Positions 1 through 8,430 are shown, counted from the stretch's first letter. The stretch: 57,134 bases of DNA from Streptomyces sp. NRRL B-24484 (GCF_000717715.1 NZ_JOAI01000065.1:1-57134), one strand, 5' to 3'. The notes: generated by a model not told the origin, from the letters alone. Numbers and translations: made by a program.

Positions 1-189
1 AAGTCCCGGGAGCGCAGCACCGGTTTCATCCGACATGGCTCGCCACCTGTCCGTGGACACACACACCGGCCCCACCGAACGAGGGCCGACCGTCGGGGAC
101 CGGCGGCCGGGCCGCCCCGATACCCCCACGCTACTCCGCCCGCACCGCGCCGATCCGGCCGGTCGGGAGAGCTGGCGCGGGGGCTGGCT

Positions 190-412
190 CTCTCCGCGCC
201 ACTCGATCAGTAAGAGGGTGGCGTCGTCGCTCGGGCGACCGCCCCGCTTCTCCTTCAGGACATGCGAGAGCGCGCGCACGACGGCGCCCACCCCGGCCTG
301 CGAACGCTCGACACGTCGACCCAGCCGATGGGCTGCTCCTCCCCGAACTGCTCCCCGCCGGGCTCGCACTCCTCGACCAAGCCGTCGGCGGAGCACAGGA
401 CCCGTCGACCCC
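190..412 (-). pseudogene. SpoIIE/PP2C phosphatase C-terminal fragment 1
   Basis: This is the tail of a PP2C/SpoIIE-family serine phosphatase, the kind that acts in anti-sigma or RsbU-like partner-switching pathways. One frame reads CSADGLVEE..GGEQFGEE. A second frame then gives LKEKRGGRPSDDATLLLIEW, which contains the metal-binding DDAT motif. The frame changes at about position 262, so the catalytic tail is not translated with the part before it. No N-terminal phosphatase region is found upstream. After the conserved IEWRG motif the second frame stays open to the window edge, so its original end cannot be seen. A similar broken copy lies at about 3.1-3.5 kb. I call it a pseudogene with fair confidence. 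Confidence 0.6.
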
Positions 413-457
413 CCGCACCGCCCGGCACTGCGCGAGGCCCGCTCGCCGCGGGCTTTT

Positions 458-706
458 CTACGGCCACTCCGCGTGCCCGGCGGCGGAGCTCTCCGATCCG
501 CCCGCTTCCCAGACGTCGGCGACAACGCGTGCCGGTCGCATCGGACCCTGATCGTCCCCGCCCTGCCTCACGGCCGTGTCGACCAGGAACTCGGCGTACT
601 CCTGCGCAGTTCCATCGAAGTTGCCCTCGGCGTGCTCACCATGGCGCGTGGTGATCTCCACGTCTTCTTCCGAGAGCACACGCACACGCGATCGGTATTT
701 CGCCAT
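458..706 (-). CDS. Hypothetical 82-residue acidic protein
   Basis: A small soluble, acidic protein that I do not recognise as a named family. It begins MAKYRSRVRVLSEEDVEI and has no signal peptide or membrane segment. A strong ribosome binding site (GGAGGG, four bases before ATG) fixes the start. The N-terminal half looks folded, with alternating charged and hydrophobic residues, and the last 25 residues look disordered. It lies upstream of the phosphatase remnant on the same strand and may be cargo of the same decayed accessory region. Coding status rests on the good start signal and Streptomyces-like codon use. Confidence 0.6.
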   Translation of the reverse strand: MAKYRSRVRVLSEEDVEITTRHGEHAEGNFDGTAQEYAEFLVDTAVRQGGDDQGPMRPARVVADVWEAGGSESSAAGHAEWP

Positions 707-1158
707 CTCGCCCTCCGATTAACTGCCCTCCTGACCGTACGGCCGGTGTTCGTCCTTTGCTCGACGAGTGGCCCGGAATCGTGAGCCCATGCCCATGCCC
801 ATGCCCACGGCGAGGCTCGGCGCCTCGGGTGTGGAAAGCGTCTCGGCCTGGTTGACGCGTTCTAGGGCATGAGGCGGGAACGACACCCGAGATCCGTCCT
901 CCTGAGGGACGTGCAGTCATCCGCGTTCATCGATGCGAACAATGCCTTGACCGACTCGCCCGGCGCAACGCCGGGGCCGACGTCGGCGCCCGCCGGCATC
1001 CGAGCGGAGCACTGCGGATCCTGCGCGTCTTCGAGGACACTCCGCATATGGTCGGGCGCACTTCAGCCCCGTGGCGTGGCTCCAGGTCGCGGGCACCCAT
1101 GTGCGAAGCGGATCCCCCCACTGATCCGTGGACCGGGCTGTCGGTGCCGCGGCGGATT
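707..1158. other. Gene-free stretch
   Basis: I see no convincing gene here. The open frames show no start signals or recognisable motifs. A short tandem repeat of GCCCAT (three copies plus a partial one) lies at 785-807. The base composition is a little less G+C-biased by codon position than in the flanking genes, which fits decayed accessory DNA. Confidence 0.5.
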
Positions 1159-1326
1159 TCAGCGGTTGGGGGAGCGGCCGCCGTGCCGGAACCGGACGGC
1201 GGAGACGATCACGGCGATGATCAGTACAGCGATGCCGATGAAAAGCAGGTAGAGCAGGCCGTGGGTGACGACGCCGACGATGCCGAGCACGATCGCCAGG
1301 ATGATCAGGAACAGCACCAGTGCCAT
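1159..1326 (-). CDS. Small hydrophobic membrane protein (55 residues)
   Basis: A 55-residue integral membrane protein with two almost continuous hydrophobic helices, MALVLFLIILAIVLGIVGVV and a second spanning roughly residues 23-43, followed by a basic tail (RFRHGGRSPNR). GGAG six bases before the ATG supports the start. It is similar in layout to the 'hydrophobic protein' family common in Streptomyces, whose function is unknown; such peptides are often stress-associated. It lies just downstream of the PRC-barrel gene on the same strand, so the two may be co-transcribed. Confidence 0.7.
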   Translation of the reverse strand: MALVLFLIILAIVLGIVGVVTHGLLYLLFIGIAVLIIAVIVSAVRFRHGGRSPNR

Positions 1327-1354
1327 CTTCGGTCTCCTTCGGTGTCCGCCGGTC

Positions 1355-1711
1355 CTATCGGCGTGCCAGGCGGCGTTCACCGCCCGCGCCCGGGGCGTAG
1401 TCCAGTTCGTAGTGGGCGAAGATCGCCGCCTCGTCCTCGGCCGGCAGTATGCCGTCGGTGCCGATGGCCGGCGCCTTCTTGACCCGGCTCTTGGGCCAGG
1501 CGACCTGCAGATGGCCTGGGCCGACCCGTGAGTGGGCGAGGGGGACGAAGACCAGGCGGCGGCGCGTGGGCAGCCCGACCGTGACGGTGGCGAACGAGGG
1601 CTGGTCCGTTGCGGTGTCGACGTAGACGGACTCCAGCGTGCCGATCTTGTGGCGGTCGGCGTCCACCACGTCGTGGCCGCGCCATTCCCGGATGTCACCC
1701 GCTTCGAACAT
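1355..1711 (-). CDS. PRC-barrel domain protein
   Basis: A cytoplasmic protein of about 118 residues with a PRC-barrel fold, the small beta-barrel found in RimM and photosynthetic reaction-centre H subunits. The diagnostic stretch is VVDADRHKIGTLESVYVDT, followed by VTVGLPTRRRLVFVPL, and the protein ends in a basic GGERRLARR tail. I chose the ATG giving MFEAGDIREWRG because GGAGG lies six bases before it and family members start this way; an in-frame ATG nine codons upstream (position 1738) also has a purine-rich leader. Actinomycete homologues are usually linked to stress or sporulation genes, but the actual role is unknown. Confidence 0.8.
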   Translation of the reverse strand: MFEAGDIREWRGHDVVDADRHKIGTLESVYVDTATDQPSFATVTVGLPTRRRLVFVPLAHSRVGPGHLQVAWPKSRVKKAPAIGTDGILPAEDEAAIFAHYELDYAPGAGGERRLARR

Positions 1712-1909
1712 CAGCAGCCTCCGACTGTCTGTGGGCATCTCCCATTCTTCCTTCGGCGCGTGCCGCCGTCACCTGCCCGGTGCGCGGGAAGGGACTCGGT
1801 ACGACCACCGGCCGCGCTTTCGGCGCTGGTGGAAGCCGTCCGGTCGCCGGTGGCCTGTCGGGCGCCTACGGTCGTGTTCTGACACGGCCCGTCGTCGCGG
1901 GAGGCCAGG

Positions 1910-2161
1910 ATGGGGTACTACCGGTGGATTCTCCGGACGGAGGACGACGACGGCCGCTGGTTCCAGCAGGACGGCGCTCCCATGCCGAACCCCCTGGAGT
2001 ACGACGGGCCGCCCCAGCAGGCGGCGAACCACCTGCGGGACGTGTTCGTCCGCACGCTCTCCAGCCCCGCTCCAGGTCCCCGGGCGATCACGGTCCGGGT
2101 CTGGGAGGGGCACCACCCGGTCGGTGAACCCCAGGCCGAGACCGAGTGGTCGCGCGAGTAG
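1910..2161 (+). CDS. Hypothetical 83-residue protein
   Basis: A short soluble protein rich in Trp, Pro and acidic residues, starting MGYYRWILRTEDDDGRWFQQ. GGGAGG precedes the ATG, and the DNA has typical codon bias. No domain is recognised. The pattern of aromatic residues early and a predicted helix in the middle (QQAANHLRDVFVRTL) suggests a compact folded domain rather than random translation. It is the only plus-strand gene in this part of the accessory region. Confidence 0.55.
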   Translation: MGYYRWILRTEDDDGRWFQQDGAPMPNPLEYDGPPQQAANHLRDVFVRTLSSPAPGPRAITVRVWEGHHPVGEPQAETEWSRE

Positions 2162-2204
2162 CCGGACCAGGCGCGACCAGGAGGACGGGCCGCGGTTCGC
2201 CGCA

Positions 2205-2405
2205 TCACCGATGCCTGCATCGAAGGTGAATCAGCGCGGGACGGCCCCGGTCATCGACTGCGACGCCGCCGTGGTTGCAGGGTTCCCCGGCCCCTGCAGC
2301 GGCGCACGTCCGGGCCAGGTCCGCGCACCTGCCCGCTGGATCCGGGGTGCAGTCGGCGCGGCTGGCGGCGAACGGCAGGATGTCGTCTGCCGCGATCGTC
2401 GTCAT
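2205..2405 (-). CDS. Hypothetical 66-residue Cys-containing protein
   Basis: A 66-residue protein, MTTIAADDILPFAASRADCT through the C-terminal end LRCRHR, with four cysteines (residues 19, 27, 34 and 43) plus one near the C-terminus. Its ATG overlaps the TGA of the DUF5994 gene (ATGA), so it is probably translated by coupling and works with that protein. The spaced cysteines and C-terminal Cys-Arg-His could bind a metal, but no named motif is seen. The overlap and codon bias are the main evidence that it is real. Confidence 0.55.
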   Translation of the reverse strand: MTTIAADDILPFAASRADCTPDPAGRCADLARTCAAAGAGEPCNHGGVAVDDRGRPALIHLRCRHR

Positions 2406-2878
2406 CCGCCGGCCCGCGGGTCCGCGGTCGGCGCACCCGCAGCTGTCAGGAGGTCGGTGCCGGTGTGGGTGTTGGCCGGGTCGGACGCCGCCGTCATCAG
2501 CCACTCGGCGGTGGAAGCCTCGGTCTCGGGGGGAATCACCAGGAGCTCGATACGCAGCGGGATGAAGGAGCACACCATCACCTCGTCCGCATCCTGTTCC
2601 TGTTCGAACCATCCGACGTGGATGACGTGGCCTTCGACCGGGACCCGCCGGGGGATGACCGGCCAGTGCGTCGGATTCACGGTGACGCGGGTGATCTTCC
2701 CCCATGTGGGGTCCAGTGCTGCTGCCAGCGGGGGGAGTTCGCGCAGGAGGTCGTGCGAGCGGGGCCACCAGGCCCCGTCCAGCCGCCCTGCGGTGGCGCC
2801 CTCGGGTGTCAGCGAGATGCGCACCGGCGGTTCTGGCCCAGGTGGCTGGGCAGCGGTGGTATCAGAGGTCGCGGTCAT
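2402..2878 (-). CDS. DUF5994 family protein
   Basis: About 158 residues, matching the actinobacterial DUF5994 pattern: a short Pro/Ala-rich N-terminus, then LDGAWWPRSHDLLRELPPL, a WGKITRVTVNPTHWP stretch, and a strand-rich half ending in IELLVIPPETEASTAEWLM. The function is unknown. Codon 1 is taken as the ATG of MTATSDTTAAQ, although its ribosome binding site is weak; GTG nine bases upstream is an alternative. The next gene overlaps it by four bases, so the two form a coupled pair. Confidence 0.75.
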   Translation of the reverse strand: MTATSDTTAAQPPGPEPPVRISLTPEGATAGRLDGAWWPRSHDLLRELPPLAAALDPTWGKITRVTVNPTHWPVIPRRVPVEGHVIHVGWFEQEQDADEVMVCSFIPLRIELLVIPPETEASTAEWLMTAASDPANTHTGTDLLTAAGAPTADPRAGG

Positions 2879-3071
2879 ATCGAACACCCGCCCTGGGCTC
2901 GTTGGTGTGGACGGCCTGGTGTCGGCGCCTGGCACTGCAGGAATCCCGCCGGTCGTTGACGGTGCGTTCTTCCACCGTACTCCGGCCGGACCCGGCCCCC
3001 GGGTGAGCAGGGGGCGGGGCGGTGGGCTGCTGCGCGCCGAGCTTCGTCGCCGTGAAGGCCTATCGGTGTGC

Positions 3072-3525
3072 CTACCGTTCCGGTGCGGCGAGGTGATCGG
3101 AGGTGCCGCCGCGCCACTCGACCAGGAAGAGGCTCGCGTCGTCGGTCGTGGGCCCCGCGGCTGGCGGGCCCGCCCCGCTCGATGGCGGCGATCAGGCGTT
3201 CCTCGCCGAACTGCCCGCCACCTCTCTTGTGTTCCTCGACGAGGCCGTCTGTGTAGAACAGCGCCCGGTCGCCGCGCCGGACCAGGTGCAGGACGCCGTT
3301 CTTGAGGGCGTAGTCCAGGCTGTCGCCGGCGATGTTGTAGTCAGGTTCCAGGATTCCGGCGAGCGCGACCTGCGGGGTGTTCATCGCCCAGAGGGGAAGC
3401 AGCGACCGCTGTATTTCGGCTGCCGCGCCCATCGGCTCGCGGCGCCGTGCTTGGAAGAACTGGTCCGTGTAGCCGTTCTTGGTGGTGGGCAGGTCGGCGA
3501 CCAGTGCGGCGAGGCGGCGAAGCGG
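3072..3525 (-). pseudogene. SpoIIE/PP2C phosphatase fragment 2
   Basis: A second broken SpoIIE-type phosphatase. The order of motifs is right: RRLAALVADLPTTKNGYTDQ, then AEIQRSLLP, AGILEPDYNIAGDSLDYAL, then YTDGLVEE..GGQFGEERLI, and in another frame TTDDASLFLVEWRGG followed by a stop. The middle of the catalytic domain, where the DxMGHG metal motif should be, is deleted between DYALKNGVLHL and the TDGLVE motif. The last part is frameshifted near 3160. It therefore cannot be an active phosphatase. It abuts the integrase remnant directly, suggesting that two genes were fused by deletion. Confidence 0.7.
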
Positions 3526-3990
3526 CCGCCATGGGGAGGTTGCCCTCCAGGGCGATGGTGGCGGCGAACTGGCGCCGGTCGTGAATGGCCACCTGCGGCA
3601 GTCCGGCCTGCTCGCGCAGGTCGTGGAAGTGTCGACGCGCTGTGGCGGGGGTCCGGTAGATGCGTTCCTCGGTGCGGGGCCTCGGACGGGCGGAGTGCTT
3701 CGCAGGGTTGTGACGCAGCCGCCACGATCGCACCGCGGCGTTGAGCGTGGGCGGTGGTCCAGTCGTCGGTGTGCCTCGGACGCAGATCGAGGATCCAGTA
3801 GCGGCCAAAGGCCGGCATGAGGTCGAGCTCGACGCACGCCTTGTATCCGGCGTACGTGGTTGGCGAGAGTATCGGCTTCCTGGTGGCGAGTCGATCGCGC
3901 AGGAAGCCGGCGACGGTGGTACGGAGGTTTCTCGCAGACGCCGTGCAGCTCACCGTCGAGGACCACGTACTTCTCCTGACAGCCTCGGCA
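3526..3990 (-). pseudogene. Tyrosine site-specific integrase remnant
   Basis: Pieces of a phage/ICE-type tyrosine recombinase in different frames. One frame gives the SAM-like core-binding domain: FLRDRLATRKPILSPTTYA, then DLMPAFGRYWILDLRPRH. Another gives TLNAAVRSWRLRHNP and then REQAGLPQVAIHD, followed by RRQFAATIALEGNLPMA. The last part corresponds to the catalytic HxLRHTAAT region of intact enzymes, but here the His-x-x-Arg box is altered, and the central part and the Tyr end are missing. This is the scar of an integrated element that once occupied the region. Confidence 0.65.
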
Positions 3991-4230
3991 GGGATGGCGA
4001 ACCCGCCCGGGCGGCGGTTCCCAAGCCGACCGTCCTCCCTCGTGAGATCCACCGCGTACGTCCACTCCCGTGCCCCGCGTCTCCGGCCAGGCGTAGGCGC
4101 CAGGGGACCAGCCGTGCCCCCCGACCTGGGAAGCGACACGAAGGGTTGGCGGTCGGCTTGATCCGCTGTGGCGACCCCGCGCGGGGTTCGTCCACCGGTT
4201 CCCGGCGCCCGGCGATGCCGGCTCACTGAG

Positions 4231-5034
4231 TCAGAACTTGTGGTCGAAGACCGCCGTGACGGGAGCATGGTCGGACCAGCGCTCGGCGTGGGAGGCCGCC
4301 CGCTCCACGTAGGCCTCGGTGCACCTGGCCGCAAGTCCCTGACTGGCGATCAGATAATCGATCCTCCAGCCCGAGTCGTTGTCGAAGGCGCGGCCGCGGT
4401 AGGACCACCAGGTGTAGGGCCCGGCCTGGTCGGGGTGGAGGGCGCGGACGACGTCCACGTAGCCAACGTCGTCGAAGAGACGGGTCATCCAGGCGCGCTC
4501 CTCGGGGAGGAAGCCGGCGTTCTTCTGGTTGGCCCGCCAGTTCTTGAGGTCCTCGGGGCGGTGGGCGATGTTCCAGTCGCCGCAGACCAGGACCTCGCGC
4601 CCCTCCTCGGCGGCCCGCCGCCTCAGGCTGTCGAGGTGGACGAGGAACTCCGCCATGAAGCGTTCCTTCTCGTCCTGGCGCTCGGTGCCGACCTCGCCGG
4701 ACGGCAGGTAGAGGCTGGCGACCGTGAGGCCCGGCAGGTCGATCTCGGCGTACCGGCCGGAGCTGTCGAACTCGGTGGAGCCGAAGCCGATCGCGGTCCG
4801 CTCCGGCGCCCGGCGGGAGAGCACCGCCACTCCGGCCCGGCCCTTCGCGGCGGCCGGCGCCCACACCGCGTGCCAGCCGTCCAGGTCCTTGAACCCGGCC
4901 GGCAGCTGGTCGGCCTCGGCGCGGACCTCCTGCAGACAGACGACGTCGGCCTTGGTGCCGGCGAGCCACTCGGTGAGGCCCTTCTTGGCGGCCGCCCGGA
5001 TGCCGTTGACGTTGACTGTTGAAACCACGATCAC
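4231..5034 (-). CDS. xthA: Exodeoxyribonuclease III
   Basis: A 267-residue AP endonuclease/3'-5' exonuclease of the EEP (endonuclease/exonuclease/phosphatase) superfamily, acting in base-excision repair. It has all the landmark motifs: STVNVNGIRAA at the start, CLQEVR (metal-binding Glu), GRYAEID, GDWNIAHRPEDLKNW (Asp/Asn active site), DNDSGWRIDYLIAS, and WSDHAPV at the C-terminus (catalytic Asp-His). Its length is normal. The start is a GTG giving VIVVSTVN. It is a single-gene unit. A Crp-type site lies about 55 bases upstream and a dre-like site about 110 bases upstream. Confidence 0.95.
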   Translation of the reverse strand: MIVVSTVNVNGIRAAAKKGLTEWLAGTKADVVCLQEVRAEADQLPAGFKDLDGWHAVWAPAAAKGRAGVAVLSRRAPERTAIGFGSTEFDSSGRYAEIDLPGLTVASLYLPSGEVGTERQDEKERFMAEFLVHLDSLRRRAAEEGREVLVCGDWNIAHRPEDLKNWRANQKNAGFLPEERAWMTRLFDDVGYVDVVRALHPDQAGPYTWWSYRGRAFDNDSGWRIDYLIASQGLAARCTEAYVERAASHAERWSDHAPVTAVFDHKF

Positions 5035-5087
5035 CCCGGGAGGGTACCCGCCGGCCCGGCGGTTCGCCGAAGCGGTCAGGCTCCGCT

Positions 5088-5101
5088 GTGGCGCAGGTCA
5101 C
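5088..5101 (-). promoter_or_regulatory. Crp-type site upstream of xthA
   Basis: Read on the minus strand the sequence is GTGACCTGCGCCAC. This fits the Streptomyces Crp consensus GTG-N6-G-N-CAC exactly. It lies 54 bases before the xthA GTG. The identical 14-mer recurs upstream of bioB. Binding is inferred. Confidence 0.4.
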
Positions 5102-5143
5102 GAACGGTCGGCAGGTGTCCAAGCTCCGGTCAAGGTCGGTCAT

Positions 5144-5155
5144 TGGTCTTGACCA
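5144..5155. promoter_or_regulatory. dre-like (DasR-type) operator
   Basis: TGGTCTTGACCA is one base away from the palindromic core TGGTCTAGACCA bound by DasR, a GntR/HutC-subfamily regulator. It sits in the intergenic region between xthA and the GntR-family gene that follows, 135 bases before that gene's GTG. It could be an operator for the neighbouring GntR protein or for DasR itself. Confidence 0.45.
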
Positions 5156-5289
5156 TCTCCTCCGCCACCCCCTAGGGTCTGCTTACTGCAAAGACCTTTA
5201 ATAAAGAAGGACGGATAAAGCCCACCCTCCCCACCTGCCGAAACCGGGGAGGGGCCGGGCGGCCCCACACCTTCAGGGCGGAGGACACG

Positions 5290-6066
5290 GTGGCGCAAGG
5301 ACAGCTCGCGGCGGCTCCCGAGCCGAAGTACTGGCACCTGCGCACCGTCCTGGTGCGCACCATCGACTCGGAGTTCTCGGCCGGTCAGGTGCTGCCCAAC
5401 GAGCGCGAGCTCGCCGCCCGCTTCGGCGTGGCCCGGGCGACGCTGCGCCAGGCCCTCGACCAGCTGGAGCTGGAGGGCCGGCTGGTCCGCCGCCGCGGCA
5501 TCGGCACCGTGATCGCCGCCCCGCGGGTCGGCGTCCCGGTGAGCAGCAGCGAGGAGGGCTGGCCCAGCGCCTCGCGCAACCAGTCCTGGCGGATCGTCGA
5601 CTGCACCAGCGCCCCCGCCACGGCCCGGCTGGCCGCCGACCTGGGCGTGCTGCCCGGCGAGACGGTGCACACCGTGCGCCGGGTGCGCCTCGTCCAGGGC
5701 CGGGTGATGGCGACCGAGTCGCTGCACGTCCCCGACTCCGCGGTGCCGCACCTGCCCGCACTGCCGCAGCTGGTCGGCTCGACGGCCGAGGGCGAGCGCG
5801 CCCGTTCGGTGCTCCGCCAGCTGGAGCGCTGCGGCGTGGACGGCGAGTCCCGCACGGTCGAACTGGGTGTCGCCGAGGCCGAGCAGGCCGCCCTGCTGGA
5901 GCGCCCGCCGGGCACCCCGGTGCTGGTGGTCACCACCGTGTACGCGTCCGCCGGCCGCCACATCGCCCGCGCCGTCTGCACCTACCGCGCCGACACCTGC
6001 AAGCTCACCTTCGGCGAGACCGGCGCCGTCGAGGTCACCCCGGTCGAGGCGGTCCGCTCCGCCTGA
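5290..6066 (+). CDS. GntR/HutC family transcriptional regulator
   Basis: 258 residues. An N-terminal winged helix (residues about 15-80: LPNERELAARFGVARATLRQ, then a wing ending in RRRGIGTVIA) precedes a UTRA effector domain, marked by TVHTVRRVRLVQGRVMATES and the C-terminal FGETGAVEVTP. This is the HutC subfamily, which includes DasR (GlcNAc-phosphate sensing) and NagR. The effector here is unknown; the UTRA fold usually binds a phosphosugar or small acid. The start is GTG after GGAGGAC. It has its own upstream region with a dre-like site and an AT-rich stretch at 5190-5215 that could hold the promoter. Confidence 0.9.
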   Translation: MAQGQLAAAPEPKYWHLRTVLVRTIDSEFSAGQVLPNERELAARFGVARATLRQALDQLELEGRLVRRRGIGTVIAAPRVGVPVSSSEEGWPSASRNQSWRIVDCTSAPATARLAADLGVLPGETVHTVRRVRLVQGRVMATESLHVPDSAVPHLPALPQLVGSTAEGERARSVLRQLERCGVDGESRTVELGVAEAEQAALLERPPGTPVLVVTTVYASAGRHIARAVCTYRADTCKLTFGETGAVEVTPVEAVRSA

Positions 6067-6086
6067 CACCCGCCGGAACGCGATCC

Positions 6087-6117
6087 GCGGGCCCGTCCGA
6101 CACCGGACCGGGCCCGC
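6087..6117. terminator. Bidirectional terminator hairpin
   Basis: A GCGGGCCCG..TCCG arm pairs with CGGACCGGGCCCGC across a four-base loop, with one bulged G. It lies between the convergent gntR and ROK genes and probably ends both. Confidence 0.6.
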
Positions 6118-6195
6118 GCTTCCGTTTCCGGACGGTGCGCCGGGTCGGCGCGACCGGGGCCGGCCTGGGCCGGCGTAGTTCGGCCCCGTCCGGGT

Positions 6196-7356
6196 TCAGC
6201 GCGGGCCGGCCCCCGGCGGGTCGACCGCGAACAGCTGCTCCTCCACGTGGTCCAGCGCCACCCGCAGCGCTCCGGTCGCCACGACCTCGGTGCCGAGCGC
6301 GGCCAGTGCGACCTCCGGTGCCCGCAGGGTGAACCGCCCGAGCTGCTCGCGCAGCGGCTCCAGGACGCCGTCCAGTCCGGCGGCCCAGCCGCCGACGACC
6401 ACCAACTGCGGGTCCAGGGCGAGGACGAGCGCCGCCACGTCGTGCACCAGCCGGCCGAGGAAGCGGCCCATGGCGTCCTGGGCGACCTCGTCGCCCTCCC
6501 GGGCGAGCCTCAGCACCCGGGCGACCGCGGCCTCGTCCAGCGGGTCGAGCGGCTTGCCGGTGGTGGAGAGCAGCCGCTCCGGGGTGGCCTCCTGGCCGAG
6601 CAGGTGCAGGGCGCCGATCTCGCCGGCGGCGCCGCCGTACCCGCGGTGCAGCCGGCCGTTGATCAGTGACCCGGCGCCGGGGCTGAGGCCGGCCATGACG
6701 AAGACGACGTCGCCCTTGCCGACCGCGGCGCCCTTCCAGTGCTCGGCGATCGCGGCGAGGTTGGCGTCGTTCTCGATGACGACCGGGCAGCGGAACGAGC
6801 GGCGCAGCCGGGCGCCGAGGTCGAGTCCGGTCCAGCCGGGCATGGCGGTGCTGAGCCGGACGGTGCCCTCGCCGTCGACGATGCCGGGGGTGCCGACGGC
6901 GACCGCCCAGAGGTTGTCCCGGGAGACGCCGGCCTTGCGCAGCACCTCGGCGACGGTCGTCCGCATGACGCCGAGCCGCTCCTCGGCGTCCAGGGCCTCG
7001 TCCACCGGCTTGGCGTGCCCGGCAAGGATCTCGCCGCTGAGGTCGGCGAGGACCACCCGGACGTCGTGCACGCCGATCTCGATGCCGAGCGCGTGCCCGG
7101 CCTCGGCGCGGAACCGGAACCAGCGGGCCGGGCGGCCGCGCCGCCCGCCGCCGTCCTGGCCGTGCTCGACCTCGGCGACCAGCCCGGACTCCATCAGGCC
7201 CTCGATGACGCCCTCGACGGTCGGCCGGGAGAGCCCGGTGTCGCCGACGAGCTGCGTCAGGGTGACGGTCTGTCCGTCGCGCAGCGCCCGCAGGGTGACC
7301 GCCGCGTTGATCCGACGCAGCAGCGAGGAGTCCCCTCCGGTGAGCCGATCCGCCAA
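6196..7356 (-). CDS. ROK family transcriptional regulator / sugar kinase fold
   Basis: About 386 residues. It has an N-terminal winged helix (TLTQLVGDTGLSRPTVEGVI) followed by a ROK (repressor, ORF, kinase) domain with the sugar-kinase ATPase fold. The ROK features visible are GHALGIEIGVHDVRVVLADL (phosphate loop), AVGTPGIVD, a VIENDANLAA active-site Asp region and HRGYGGAAGEIGAL. The cysteine cluster of the zinc-binding ROK motif is not obvious. It probably represses sugar uptake genes, but none is adjacent. No good ATG start is visible; I chose a TTG after GGGAAGGG, and the frame is open further upstream, to 7473. Confidence 0.85.
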   Translation of the reverse strand: MADRLTGGDSSLLRRINAAVTLRALRDGQTVTLTQLVGDTGLSRPTVEGVIEGLMESGLVAEVEHGQDGGGRRGRPARWFRFRAEAGHALGIEIGVHDVRVVLADLSGEILAGHAKPVDEALDAEERLGVMRTTVAEVLRKAGVSRDNLWAVAVGTPGIVDGEGTVRLSTAMPGWTGLDLGARLRRSFRCPVVIENDANLAAIAEHWKGAAVGKGDVVFVMAGLSPGAGSLINGRLHRGYGGAAGEIGALHLLGQEATPERLLSTTGKPLDPLDEAAVARVLRLAREGDEVAQDAMGRFLGRLVHDVAALVLALDPQLVVVGGWAAGLDGVLEPLREQLGRFTLRAPEVALAALGTEVVATGALRVALDHVEEQLFAVDPPGAGPR

Positions 7357-7635
7357 GTCGCTGCCCTTCCCGCGTTCGCGCGACAGCTCTGGCGCGCGGT
7401 GCCGAGTGCGCGGTGACCTCCGTTGCCCCGCGAGAGTCCGCCGCGGGGCAGCACGGCACAACGGCGTGCGCACCCCGGGGCATCAGCCGGGATGGTACTC
7501 GGGCACCCCTCGGGCCGCGAGCGTTTCCGCAGCTCATCACGTATTCGGTATGGAAACGGTACGAACGCGGTGACGCTCCGGTGCGGCCGCCCGCGGACGT
7601 GCGGCCGGACACCCCCGGCCGGCGCCGGGCGGGGC

Positions 7636-8430
7636 TCAGCCGTCGAGGCGCCACACCACCGAGGTCTTCTCCGGGGCGTCCTCCAGATCGGCCACCACCG
7701 GCACCCGGTAGGAGGCGACCTCGGTGAAGTGCTCGCGCGGCAGGTACGCCCGGCCGGGGTCGCCGACCAGCACCAGGGCGCCGCGGGCGCGGGCCCGCCG
7801 AAGGAACGGCAGCACCCGGTCGGCCATGGCCCGTTCGTAGAAGACGTCGCCGGCCAGCACCACCTCGGCGGGGGAGCCGTCGCCGGGCAGCAGGTCGGCG
7901 CAGCGCGCCTCGACCGCCACGCCGTTCGCCGCGGCGTTGAGGCCGATCGCGGCGACCGCGTACGCGTCGATCTCCGCGGCGGTGACGGAGGCGGCCCCGC
8001 GCAGGGCGCAGGCGATGCCGACCAGCCCGGAGCCGGCGGCGAGGTCGAGGACCGTCCGGTCCGCGACGGCCTCCGGGTGGTCCAGCACGTACCGGGCGAC
8101 GGCCTGGCCGCCGGCCCAGGCGAACCCCCAGAACGGCGGCGGCAGCCCGATCTCGCCCTTCGCCGACTCGGTGCGCTCCCACAGCCCGATCGCCTCCTCG
8201 GCCAGGTGCAGTCGGACCTCGGGGACGAAGGGGACCGCGCCGATCGCGGTCTGTGCCCGGACGAACTCCTCCGCGGCGACGGCGACGGCGCGGTCCGATC
8301 CGGGGCCGGCCGGGCCAGGGCCGTCCGATCCGGGGCCGGCCGGGCCAGGGCCGTCCGATCCGGGGCCGGTCGGCGCGGAACCGGCCGGGGCGGAGCCGGT
8401 GGCGGGGGCTGCGGTGGGTGCGGTCGGCAC
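7636..8430 (-). CDS. Class I SAM-dependent methyltransferase
   Basis: About 264 residues. After a low-complexity N-terminus of GPGSDGPGPA repeats (about 40 residues) comes a Rossmann methyltransferase domain. VLDLAAGSGLVGIACALRGA is motif I; AEIDAYAVAAI is the acidic end of strand 2, and EVVLAGDVFYERAMADRVLP is motif IV. The layout resembles the ETFB-lysine/nicotinamide N-methyltransferase-like group (PFWGFAWAGGQAVARYVLD is typical). I set the start at the GTG preceded by GCGAGGAG. The repeat-rich N-terminus looks non-essential. Confidence 0.85.
   Translation of the reverse strand: MPTAPTAAPATGSAPAGSAPTGPGSDGPGPAGPGSDGPGPAGPGSDRAVAVAAEEFVRAQTAIGAVPFVPEVRLHLAEEAIGLWERTESAKGEIGLPPPFWGFAWAGGQAVARYVLDHPEAVADRTVLDLAAGSGLVGIACALRGAASVTAAEIDAYAVAAIGLNAAANGVAVEARCADLLPGDGSPAEVVLAGDVFYERAMADRVLPFLRRARARGALVLVGDPGRAYLPREHFTEVASYRVPVVADLEDAPEKTSVVWRLDG
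8293..8369. repeat. 30-bp tandem repeat inside the methyltransferase gene
   Basis: Two perfect copies of a 30-base unit starting GTCCGATCCGGGGCC, plus 17 bases of a third. It encodes a 10-residue period (GPGSDGPGPA) in the N-terminal linker of the methyltransferase, and its length keeps the frame open, so copy-number slippage would be tolerated. Confidence 0.9.

Noticed and set aside
1638..3305. A long plus-strand frame (~555 residues) across the decayed region.
   Set aside because: The translation is low-complexity and spans several real minus-strand genes. It has no domains and no start signal.
6035..8182. A 715-residue minus-strand frame across the ROK and methyltransferase genes.
   Set aside because: It is out of frame with both and is Arg/Gly-rich without motifs; it is a shadow of those genes.
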